From a virus, in the IMG/VR virus record IMGVR_UViG_3300017706_002546, positions 1 to 57,212 of that record: a stretch of DNA of 57,212 nt; one strand, given 5' to 3'. Each line of letters begins with the position of its first letter. The stretch's first letter is position 1. Made by a program: the position numbers and the translations under genes. Positions 1 through 6,895 of this stretch are shown one piece after another. The notes below the pieces were generated by a model. That model made no database searches. It was not told the origin of the DNA and saw nothing but the letters and a program-made list of their open reading frames with translations.

Positions 1-5
1 AAAGA

Positions 6-1955
6 TTAGATTACATCCATATCCAAGCAAGTAACTGTTCCGTAGAAGTCGGCGCGAACCATTTTCTTTCCGTAACGAGTCATTACACCTTTTCTTGGTG
101 TAAAGTCTTCTGGTGCGAAGATTGTTGGAGTAACAATTAATGGTACATATGGAGCGTAGACGTATCCAGACTCAAGGTATGAACCACCTTTGTATCCTAC
201 AAGGATCTTGTTGCGTGGGAAGTAAGGATCTTTGTAAACAGTAAATCTGTTAGAAAGAGATCCGATAGCCTCAGCACCAATCGAGAATGGAGTTCCTGCT
301 TGACCTTGACCGTCCAACTTAATAGATGGCTTGTAAAGAACAGAAGCTTCAAAGATTGTTGCAACCTCAGGAGAAACAACTAAGAAGTTCGCTGAACCAC
401 GAAGTGTTTTTCTGTGAATTTCATTAGCAACGTCAATGATAGTTTCAACCAAAGTTTCATACCATTCACGAACTGTTCCAGTAAATTGAGGTCCAGTTGA
501 GAGTGAACTAGCCAGTGATTGTTCGACACCATTTCTCTTGTTCAAGAACTTACCAGGAGCACGTGACCAGAAGAAGTTAGCACCTTTTGCTTCAACAAGA
601 AGATCGTTAAGAATCTCACGATCGATTTCCAAAGCAATTTGCTCAGAAAGGATTTGAGTCAATTCAACCTCAGCGTCCATCGAGTGGTAAGCATTAAGGT
701 CTTGAGCAAGTTCTGGAGACCAGCGAGCTCTCAACTTACGAGTTGTTGCTGTAACAGCGATACTCTCGATCTTAATGTCGATCTCAGGAATTACTGGAGT
801 TGGTGTACTAGCAAAGTTTGATTCGAATGAAGGAATCGTTAAAACACCACCAGCTCCACCAGCTTCTTCAGTAACTGAATCGCTAATTGGGAAAGAAGCA
901 GTCAAGGCCAAGGCGTCTGTAGTCGTTCCAGCAAGAGTTGTTGCTGCTGATTCGATCACAAACAAGACAGCAGCGTTGTCAGCTGAAATTGTTGCAAAAG
1001 GATCAGGAGTAAATGAAACAGAACTTAAGGCGCCAGCCATTGTACCTAACTGGTTAAGACGTCTAACATTAAGAACATTAACACCACCTTGAACTGTGGC
1101 ACCTTGAGCTGTCGCAGTTTGATTGACGTTAATGGCAGTTGGAGTTGACGAAATAAGTGAAACTTCTTTGACTTGAGTCGGATCAAGTCTTCTAGAATTG
1201 TCATCGATTAAGTGACTAGCTGAAACTAAAAGGAACTGGTATGATTTTCCTTGATTATCAATAAGATCACTAATTTGCGGATCAAATTGTAACAATTTTC
1301 CATCAGAACCAGATGTAGTTATTGCAGCTGCAGCAGTAAATGAAGCAGCAGCGGCGCCACCAAATGCACCATTAATTACCTCACCACCTCTAGCATCTGC
1401 TGGGTTGACAAGTTGCTTTGAATGAACTTTTGAATAAGAAGTTCCAGCAAGGTCATATTGACCACCAACTGCATTAGCACCAGTACGAATACTAGAACCA
1501 CCTGGGTTACCGTACAAAGAATCACCTTCATTGTAAGTTGATCCGGCAGTAGCAGTTAAGTTACCGTTAGTTTGTGTTGCATCACCACCAACGTCAGATC
1601 CATAAGTGTAGTCTAAGTAAAACAAAAGACCAGATGGAAGTGACATAGGTTGAATTGATACCAATTCGTTAGCAACCAAACCACCAAATACACGACGTAC
1701 AATTGGGAAAGCGATATTAGTAAAACCATCGATGTTACCTGCGCCACCTGAGCCGTTACCTAAGGTATTAGCTTCACGAAGAACTTGTGCTGCTTGGTTT
1801 TCTAAAAGACGAGACATAGACTCGCGATTATGATCGTGGAGACCTCGTAACAAACCTGTACGAGCCCACTTTTCTTGAATTCTGTTAGCTTCTTGACCGA
1901 CGTGACGATCGCGAATGCCTTCAGTTAATTGATTTAATGTAAATGATCTACTCAT
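6..1955 (-). CDS. 23: Major capsid protein (T4 gp23-like)
   Basis: This 649-residue protein forms the hexameric shell of the prohead. The N-terminal part carries the gp23 hallmarks: SMSRLLENQAAQVLREA at residues 46-62, then FTNIAFPIVRRVFGGLVANE and a SIQPMSLPSGLLFYLDY stretch (about 78-115). LRE61/A62 fits the (L/I)-x-E cleavage rule of T4-type prohead proteases, and T4 gp23 is cleaved at an equivalent position, so the mature protein probably starts near residue 62. The protein is longer than T4 gp23 (about 520 aa); the extra length seems to sit in an Ala/Gly/Thr-rich middle (about 120-370). The start is supported by AAAGGAG seven bases before the ATG. It is the last gene of the head cluster, after the scaffold gene, and has a possible private late promoter in the 34-bp gap upstream. 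Confidence 0.97.
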   Translation of the reverse strand: MSRSFTLNQLTEGIRDRHVGQEANRIQEKWARTGLLRGLHDHNRESMSRLLENQAAQVLREANTLGNGSGGAGNIDGFTNIAFPIVRRVFGGLVANELVSIQPMSLPSGLLFYLDYTYGSDVGGDATQTNGNLTATAGSTYNEGDSLYGNPGGSSIRTGANAVGGQYDLAGTSYSKVHSKQLVNPADARGGEVINGAFGGAAAASFTAAAAITTSGSDGKLLQFDPQISDLIDNQGKSYQFLLVSASHLIDDNSRRLDPTQVKEVSLISSTPTAINVNQTATAQGATVQGGVNVLNVRRLNQLGTMAGALSSVSFTPDPFATISADNAAVLFVIESAATTLAGTTTDALALTASFPISDSVTEEAGGAGGVLTIPSFESNFASTPTPVIPEIDIKIESIAVTATTRKLRARWSPELAQDLNAYHSMDAEVELTQILSEQIALEIDREILNDLLVEAKGANFFWSRAPGKFLNKRNGVEQSLASSLSTGPQFTGTVREWYETLVETIIDVANEIHRKTLRGSANFLVVSPEVATIFEASVLYKPSIKLDGQGQAGTPFSIGAEAIGSLSNRFTVYKDPYFPRNKILVGYKGGSYLESGYVYAPYVPLIVTPTIFAPEDFTPRKGVMTRYGKKMVRADFYGTVTCLDMDVI

Positions 1956-1982
1956 GTTAATTCTCCTTTTGAAAGTAGTTTC

Positions 1983-1990
1983 TATTTATT
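1983..1990 (-). promoter_or_regulatory. Candidate T4-type late promoter of the capsid gene
   Basis: On the minus strand the gap between the scaffold and capsid genes reads AATAAATA, one base from the T4 late promoter TATAAATA, 28 bases upstream of the capsid ATG. A gp55-like sigma factor is encoded at 50865-51617, which makes a late promoter here plausible. The box overlaps the scaffold stop codon region and the DNA is A+T rich, so chance is possible. Confidence 0.35.
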
Positions 1991-3468
1991 TAGATACCCG
2001 CCAACTTTTGCCATCTGCTTAACTCATTGTTAACTGATGTTGCTGTTGATTGGGATGAAGTTGTTGCCCTAGAAGAGCTCCCTAAGATACGTGACTCAGA
2101 AAGCGTTCCTTTGCTAGAACCACGACTTAAAGTCTCAGTCAACGAAGTATATAATGATTTTGCTTCTGTTAAAGTAGCTGCCTCATCTAATGCTTTAATA
2201 ACTGATTTCTTTTGCGACTCAGACAAAGCTTTATTTTGAAGTAATTTGTTTACATACAAAAGCTTTGCATTAAATAAATTGAGATCTTCCAACTGTTCAC
2301 GAAGAGAATTAACAGCTCCTCTGTATTTGTTCAGTTTCTCTGACTGAGATCGATTCATGCGTCTCAGTTGGCGAATAGCCTCGTTAAGTTTGTTTATTTG
2401 AGGCGGGTTAACAAATGCATCTTGCCCTTCTTTACCACCACCAAATGCGCCGCTAACGCCAGCGTTTTGTTTTCCTTTACCACCGTAAGCACCGTCGACA
2501 CCAGCTTTTCCGCCGCCTTTACCACCGAAGTGGTGATCAACTTTGCCTTCACGCATGAGCCTTTTAGCTCTATTAATTTCTTGTCTTAAAATTCTTGGAT
2601 TAACATTATAAGCTTCTGCTAATGCCTCAATTTCTTCAGCCTCTTCAGGAGCTTCAGGTGCTGCATCTGGTAATTCAAATTCTTCTTCGCCACCAGCAGC
2701 TAATTCTTCACCGCCTTCACTGCCACCAACGTCTAATCCTAGCCCCATTAAGTCAGCTAGAAATTCTTCAACAGCTGCTTCAATTGCGCCTCTGTCGATA
2801 TTTTCGTCTTCTTCACCAGGTGCCCCTAAATCTTCCATAGGTTCTGCTTCAAGATCAGGCATTTCTGCTTCTTCTTCTTGCTCAAAGAGAGCAGCTAATT
2901 CTTTCATAAGCGCTGCTTCATCATCTTCACCTTCACTATAATCCATTTCATCATATGAAGCTTCTTCCATATGATCATCCATTTCATCAACAGCTTCCCT
3001 TAAAGTTCTAAGGTCAACTTCATAATATTTTCTAGACATTGCTTCTCCCTTTTTACTAGATAAATTATTTGCACTTTCACTAAGCCTGTGCGATAAATTT
3101 AACAGTTGATCTCTATCCTCATCGTCCATTGATGCAACTGCTCCTTTTATAGCACTAAAAAGTGCCGTTTTTGACTTAGACTCATTTAGAGAATCTAAAT
3201 TTTCTTCACCGATTAGCTCAGCCAAAGAAGCTAAAGCACTTTCATCTAAGTAAACTTCTTCTTCTAAGCTATTATCTTTTTCTTCTTTTTCTTCTTTTTC
3301 TTTATCACTATCTTTATCTTCATCGCCTGTTTCTTCTAATAACGATTCTTCAATAAATTCTCTAATTTGAGGCGTGATTGACTCAAGAATTGCTTTTTTT
3401 GCATTTTCTTCTGCTACTTCTTTAAGTTTTTTAGCGTCAGTAATTGCTTCTTCAAATAAATTGCTCAT
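1990..3468 (-). CDS. 22: Prohead core scaffolding protein (gp22-like)
   Basis: This 492-residue, very acidic protein probably builds the prohead core on which the capsid assembles and is then degraded by the gp21-type protease. It has an acidic N-terminal part with many potential (L/I)-x-E protease sites (residues 30-46 and later), a second acidic block (160-285), a glycine-rich linker with two copies of an AGV(D/S)GA(Y/F)GG motif (315-345), and a helical, coiled-coil-like C-terminal part (358-440) containing DLNLFNAKLLYVNKLLQ, which I recognise from gp22-type scaffolds. T4 gp22 is about 270 aa, so this one is nearly twice as long. Codons 140-144 form a strong ribosome site and ATG, suggesting a fusion or a second start. 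Its position directly before the capsid gene matches T4. Confidence 0.85.
   Translation of the reverse strand: MSNLFEEAITDAKKLKEVAEENAKKAILESITPQIREFIEESLLEETGDEDKDSDKEKEEKEEKDNSLEEEVYLDESALASLAELIGEENLDSLNESKSKTALFSAIKGAVASMDDEDRDQLLNLSHRLSESANNLSSKKGEAMSRKYYEVDLRTLREAVDEMDDHMEEASYDEMDYSEGEDDEAALMKELAALFEQEEEAEMPDLEAEPMEDLGAPGEEDENIDRGAIEAAVEEFLADLMGLGLDVGGSEGGEELAAGGEEEFELPDAAPEAPEEAEEIEALAEAYNVNPRILRQEINRAKRLMREGKVDHHFGGKGGGKAGVDGAYGGKGKQNAGVSGAFGGGKEGQDAFVNPPQINKLNEAIRQLRRMNRSQSEKLNKYRGAVNSLREQLEDLNLFNAKLLYVNKLLQNKALSESQKKSVIKALDEAATLTEAKSLYTSLTETLSRGSSKGTLSESRILGSSSRATTSSQSTATSVNNELSRWQKLAGI
3037..3051 (-). promoter_or_regulatory. Internal Shine-Dalgarno and ATG inside the scaffold gene
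   Basis: In frame within the scaffold gene, the minus strand reads AAGGGAG, six bases, then ATG (codon 144, A at position 3039). This is as strong as the start sites of neighbouring genes. It could give a 349-residue short scaffold, or be the relic of a separate downstream gene fused to the one before it. The residues just before the Met (KKGEA) are simply the translation of the ribosome site. Confidence 0.5.
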
Positions 3469-3528
3469 GTTTTATTGTCCTCACTTACCTTTAATTATTA
3501 TGCGATAACAGTAATTATCACTTTATTT

Positions 3529-4152
3529 TTAAAAATTAATAATTTCCATGATATTCTTAATTTTGTTTACGTTGTTTTGAAATTTCAGAAATGCAATTTC
3601 ATCATTACTTAACATGTCTGCCAAAGAAAAAATAGGATTTAAATTACCTTCACCAGGTGGAGGAGCAGGAGCTCTAGATGTGCCTTTTTCTGTTCCGTGA
3701 ATTCTACCAGGCGCAGTAGTAATATAACGACTTGATGCCATTGATGACATTGCTGGACCTTTTGTGTTGTTAGACGACGAATAAGTAAGCCTAGGCGTCA
3801 TTCCTTTTACAACAGGTGTTGTTGCATCGTCCCTTGGGTCTAAGTTTTTCTCTACTAGAGGCCTTGACAAGCTTCTTTGTGTATTGCTGTTAGGGTCTGA
3901 CCTGCCGATATCAACTCTAGGCATTGATCTACCGTAGTCTATTTTTGGAGAGACGTCAATAAGACCGTCTTCTTCCTCGTAAGAGTCTTCTTCTTCATCA
4001 TCTAGTTTAGGGTCATCATAAATGCCAAACTTCGAACCAGATGATCTTTCACCCTGAAAAGGCATGGAGGTTATTCCATACCCGCCGCTATTATCATAGT
4101 TGCCTAGCGGAACAGCAAACTCTAGAATGCTGTATTTTTTATGATTTGCCAT
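3529..4152 (-). CDS. Hypothetical head-cluster protein
   Basis: I do not recognise this 207-residue protein. It is low-complexity, rich in Ser, Gly, Pro and Asp, with an acidic run near residues 50-65, and looks largely disordered apart from a helical C-terminus (about 175-207, ending KNIMEIINF). It overlaps the 3' end of the preceding gene by 14 bases and sits between the protease and scaffold genes, where T4-like phages keep small prohead-core or internal head proteins. A structural or packaged head role is therefore an inference from position only. Confidence 0.8.
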   Translation of the reverse strand: MANHKKYSILEFAVPLGNYDNSGGYGITSMPFQGERSSGSKFGIYDDPKLDDEEEDSYEEEDGLIDVSPKIDYGRSMPRVDIGRSDPNSNTQRSLSRPLVEKNLDPRDDATTPVVKGMTPRLTYSSSNNTKGPAMSSMASSRYITTAPGRIHGTEKGTSRAPAPPPGEGNLNPIFSLADMLSNDEIAFLKFQNNVNKIKNIMEIINF

Positions 4153-4636
4153 CTGACCCTTGAAATGATCTACCTGATATGTATGAGCTTAAAGTGTTTT
4201 GCTCAGATAAACGCTGCGATGTCTCAGAAGGGGAAACGAGACCTCCTAGTCCAGTACCCCATTGGTTTTTAAACTCTTTGTCAGGAATCTCACCAGAATA
4301 CTCTGGCTGATCTGCTGCATTAAAACTGCCGGGGCCAGGAGATGTTAAGTTAGGTGTGTAAGGAGTAGAAGGTAATCCACCGCCACCTGTTTCAACTTCT
4401 TCTAAGTTAGGTGCATCTACATAGTCACGATCAAAAGAGCTAAGACCGTTACCATTAAGTACGACGCCGTCTCTGCAAAGACTTTGGTGCGCCTTTTTTC
4501 TCTCAACATCAGATATCTCTTGTTTAAAAATAGGAGAGTCAGGAAAGGACGCTCTGAGGTTTACATCACTTCTCGAACCTTTTGATCTAGGTGTTGCAGG
4601 ATTAGGTATTACTATAATCTGTCTTTGATCTGGCAT
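4139..4636 (-). CDS. Hypothetical head-cluster protein
   Basis: This 165-residue protein has no family I can name. It is rich in Pro, Ser, Asn and Gly (for example GGGGLPSTPYTPNLTSPGPG near 83-102) and is probably mostly disordered. The start overlaps the previous stop as TAATG, and the AGGAGG that serves as its ribosome site is formed by the last Arg-Arg codons of the upstream gene, so the two are probably translationally coupled. Like its neighbour it lies between gp21 and gp22 and may be a head accessory or core protein. Confidence 0.8.
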   Translation of the reverse strand: MPDQRQIIVIPNPATPRSKGSRSDVNLRASFPDSPIFKQEISDVERKKAHQSLCRDGVVLNGNGLSSFDRDYVDAPNLEEVETGGGGLPSTPYTPNLTSPGPGSFNAADQPEYSGEIPDKEFKNQWGTGLGGLVSPSETSQRLSEQNTLSSYISGRSFQGSDGKS

Positions 4637-4854
4637 TATGGCCTCCTTTTATTTTTAATATACTTTTCTAAAACTTTGATGATTCTTTTGTTGTCTTCTT
4701 GCGCTGATATCGCTTCTTTGTACATGATAAAAGCTTCAAGAAGTTTTCTTTTTTCTTTGTTCTCTTCAAGATTTCTTTCTTGAATTAGCTTTTCTTTTTC
4801 TTCTGCGATAATCGCTTTTAATCTTCTTGATGTTAAACGCTTAATAGATGACAT
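4636..4854 (-). CDS. Small basic helical protein, possible prohead core component
   Basis: This 72-residue protein is highly charged (Lys, Arg, Glu) and predicted helical or coiled-coil throughout. Its size and place between the portal/protease and scaffold genes recall T4 gp67 and gp68, small prohead core proteins, but I see no specific sequence match. An I-A-E tripeptide near residue 16 fits the gp21 cleavage rule. I choose the ATG at 4854 (GGAGAG, then ACA, then ATG) over an in-frame upstream start at 4884, because the longer version would run through a transcription terminator stem. Confidence 0.75.
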   Translation of the reverse strand: MSSIKRLTSRRLKAIIAEEKEKLIQERNLEENKEKRKLLEAFIMYKEAISAQEDNKRIIKVLEKYIKNKRRP

Positions 4855-4864
4855 TGTTCTCTCC

Positions 4865-4898
4865 AAAAAAAATATCTGAACCACAACAGTTCAGATAT
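4865..4898 (-). terminator. Rho-independent terminator within the head cluster
   Basis: On the minus strand a perfect 10-bp stem (ATATCTGAAC paired with GTTCAGATAT, 7-base loop) is followed directly by a run of T. The opposite strand has no T run, so it should act only on leftward transcripts. It lies 30 bases after the stop of the 174-aa gene and before the scaffold and capsid genes, and its T run abuts the ribosome site of the next gene. Confidence 0.8.
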
Positions 4899-4927
4899 AA
4901 CTATTAAGAAAATTTATTTTTAACTAT

Positions 4928-5452
4928 CTATTTTCTTGACGAAGATGCAAAAGCTAGATTAGCCCAATTCGCAGAAGCGCCACCAAACAGATCACTTGGT
5001 TCACTTTGATCTACGATTTTTGCAGCTTGATCACCGCTAGCTTGCACGCTAGGACCGTTTGGCCTTGCGCCTTCTTTTTGTTCTCTCAAAGTTGTCATAG
5101 CAGTATCAGCTAGAATATCTGCCATAATATCATCTTTGGCTAAATGACTAACTTTTGATTTAATTTCGTCTTTTTCTGCGTGATAATCCCTCTTTTGATT
5201 ATCAATCCCCATTGTTATATTATCCAAGTATGACTTAGGTTTTTCAGTTTGTTTTCTTGACGAAACTCTAGATCTAGTAGAATTAATTTTTGTTTCAGAA
5301 ATTAATCGATCATTTGTTTCGTGCAATGTGCCTCTTAGCTCTCTTGACTCTTTAAGTGTTGCTTGTTTATTACCAACCAACCCCTCTGCTAAAATTTCAA
5401 TTAAGCACTCTTTTACAATCACTTTTAATGCTGATTTTGTCTTTTTATTCAT
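4928..5452 (-). CDS. Hypothetical head-cluster protein with possible capsid-targeting N-terminus
   Basis: I do not recognise this 174-residue protein. Its N-terminal 25 residues form an amphipathic helix that contains LIE and LAE (residues 17-22 area), both fitting the (L/I)-x-E consensus of T4-type prohead proteases; in T4, core and internal proteins carry such short cleaved targeting helices. The rest is polar and probably flexible. It starts two bases before the preceding protease stop ends (TAATATG arrangement) and is the last gene before a terminator. A packaged or core protein is a reasonable inference, not proven. Confidence 0.8.
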   Translation of the reverse strand: MNKKTKSALKVIVKECLIEILAEGLVGNKQATLKESRELRGTLHETNDRLISETKINSTRSRVSSRKQTEKPKSYLDNITMGIDNQKRDYHAEKDEIKSKVSHLAKDDIMADILADTAMTTLREQKEGARPNGPSVQASGDQAAKIVDQSEPSDLFGGASANWANLAFASSSRK

Positions 5453-5453
5453 A

Positions 5454-6056
5454 TTACCACCTCAGAATATCATTAAACATTCTATCAATTTTATCTGATT
5501 GGTTAAAAAATTTATCTAAATCTTTTCTTTGAATCTTATGTTCTTTTAGCATGAAAGCACCAGGTGTGGAAGGCTCAGAGACCATGTCAAAGCAAATTAA
5601 TTGAAAATCATCTTGGACAATCGAGTTGCCTCCTTTTGAAACAGTTGATCCTACACCTCTCGAACTGATACCGAGTGTAACTCCGCTTTCTATTAATGAT
5701 TGAATTATTTTCCCGCTAGGTGTATCAAGTATCTCAATCCTACCGTAAACATCGTCGTTTTGCATGTATGCCTCTCTAACAATATGAGAAACATTTTTCA
5801 ACTCAACAACAGAAGAGTCTGGATGGTCGCATTCGCCTAGCGCTCTATTTTCTTTAATGAGCTTTTGGTAGTTCATAACTTCTCTCTCAAGAATTGTTTT
5901 AGGGTATATTCTACCATTTTGGTTTAGTGTGTCTGCCCTTTGAATGATTCCTGATAGCATTATTTTTCCATCATATTGCTCTTTTGACTCTTTAATTAGT
6001 GAAGGCGAACATTTAATAGGTGTCCACTCTCTTAAAACTTGTATTTTTTCAGACAT
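5454..6056 (-). CDS. 21: Prohead core protease (T4 gp21-like)
   Basis: This 200-residue serine protease (peptidase S80 type, herpesvirus-assemblin fold) cleaves scaffold, capsid and core proteins during head maturation. Recognisable blocks are LSGIIQRADTLNQNGRIYP (34-52), GECDHPDSS (74-82) with the likely catalytic His78, and LGISSRGVGS (128-137) with the likely nucleophile Ser131 or Ser132. The length is close to T4 gp21. It starts by overlapping the stop of the upstream gene (ATAATG) and stands between the portal and scaffold genes as in T4. Confidence 0.95.
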   Translation of the reverse strand: MSEKIQVLREWTPIKCSPSLIKESKEQYDGKIMLSGIIQRADTLNQNGRIYPKTILEREVMNYQKLIKENRALGECDHPDSSVVELKNVSHIVREAYMQNDDVYGRIEILDTPSGKIIQSLIESGVTLGISSRGVGSTVSKGGNSIVQDDFQLICFDMVSEPSTPGAFMLKEHKIQRKDLDKFFNQSDKIDRMFNDILRW

Positions 6057-6895
6057 TATATCCCCTTGTTGATTTCTTGAATTAATTTTGTCAACGATAA
6101 AAATTTAACGACATTGTTATCGTTAATTTGGTCAACACTAACTTCATTAATTTTTTGACGTACAGTGTCAACTTTTTTTAATAAAAATTTATTATCAGAT
6201 TTATCTTCAAAATTGTCCAAGCTTTGTAATGCTTGCAATTTCTTTTTTGTAAAAAACTCTTTTAAAATTTCTTGATTTTTATCTGAATAAAAAACATAGT
6301 TTTCAATTATTCTTTTTTGATCAGAAGTTAATCCGTCGACGTACTTCTTGTTAAATTTTTCTGTCATAATTTTTAAAACAAGCCTATCACTGTGTGATAT
6401 GTCAATTTTTTTCTCAGGTTCAGTAATATTCTCTTTAAGCATAATTTGACCTATTTTTGTTTCAAACTCTACTAACTTTTTAATGTCAGGAGACTGCTTT
6501 TTCCACTCATTAATTGCCATTTGAATTGTGCCTAAGTCTCTGTAATTTTTAATATTAGAGTAATAGAAGTCTTTGCTTAAATTATAATTAATGTCTCTTA
6601 TCAACTTTGACTTTTCTTTGTCAACTACTAAAAAGTCTATATTGTTCCTTACAGCGTGCTTAGCCTCAGTTAAAATTGATGCGACCACATGAGTATTTGT
6701 TACTTTTGTTTGGGCAATTGCATTAAAAAGACGAAATTCTTTATAGATTTCATTTTTTTTGTTAAGGTGGCGCTCAATAAGTTTTGTTGCTTTTTTAGCT
6801 TCGCGCTTATTACCTTCAATGAGATTTTTACTAATGTAATTAAGTAGCAGCTCATAAATTATTCCGATATTTCTTTTTTTATTGTGCTTCGTCAT
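6056..6895 (-). CDS. Hypothetical helical protein between portal and protease
   Basis: This 279-residue protein is Lys/Asn/Ile rich and appears all-helical; no catalytic motif or membrane segment is visible. It overlaps the portal gene by 17 bases and its stop overlaps the protease start, so it belongs to the head operon. In T4 the corresponding position holds gp67 and gp68, which are much shorter and core-forming. A prohead core or portal-associated role is possible from location alone. Confidence 0.85.
   Translation of the reverse strand: MTKHNKKRNIGIIYELLLNYISKNLIEGNKREAKKATKLIERHLNKKNEIYKEFRLFNAIAQTKVTNTHVVASILTEAKHAVRNNIDFLVVDKEKSKLIRDINYNLSKDFYYSNIKNYRDLGTIQMAINEWKKQSPDIKKLVEFETKIGQIMLKENITEPEKKIDISHSDRLVLKIMTEKFNKKYVDGLTSDQKRIIENYVFYSDKNQEILKEFFTKKKLQALQSLDNFEDKSDNKFLLKKVDTVRQKINEVSVDQINDNNVVKFLSLTKLIQEINKGI

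Noticed and set aside
775-1092. Plus-strand open frame opposite the capsid gene
   Set aside because: It is the mirror of a strongly conserved capsid gene in an Ala/Gly/Thr-rich part, has no ribosome site and no recognisable product. The same reasoning removes all other plus-strand frames.
4855-4884. Longer reading of the 72-aa gene starting at 4884
   Set aside because: The extra ten codons run through the T tract and part of the stem of a terminator, while the ATG at 4854 has a good ribosome site.
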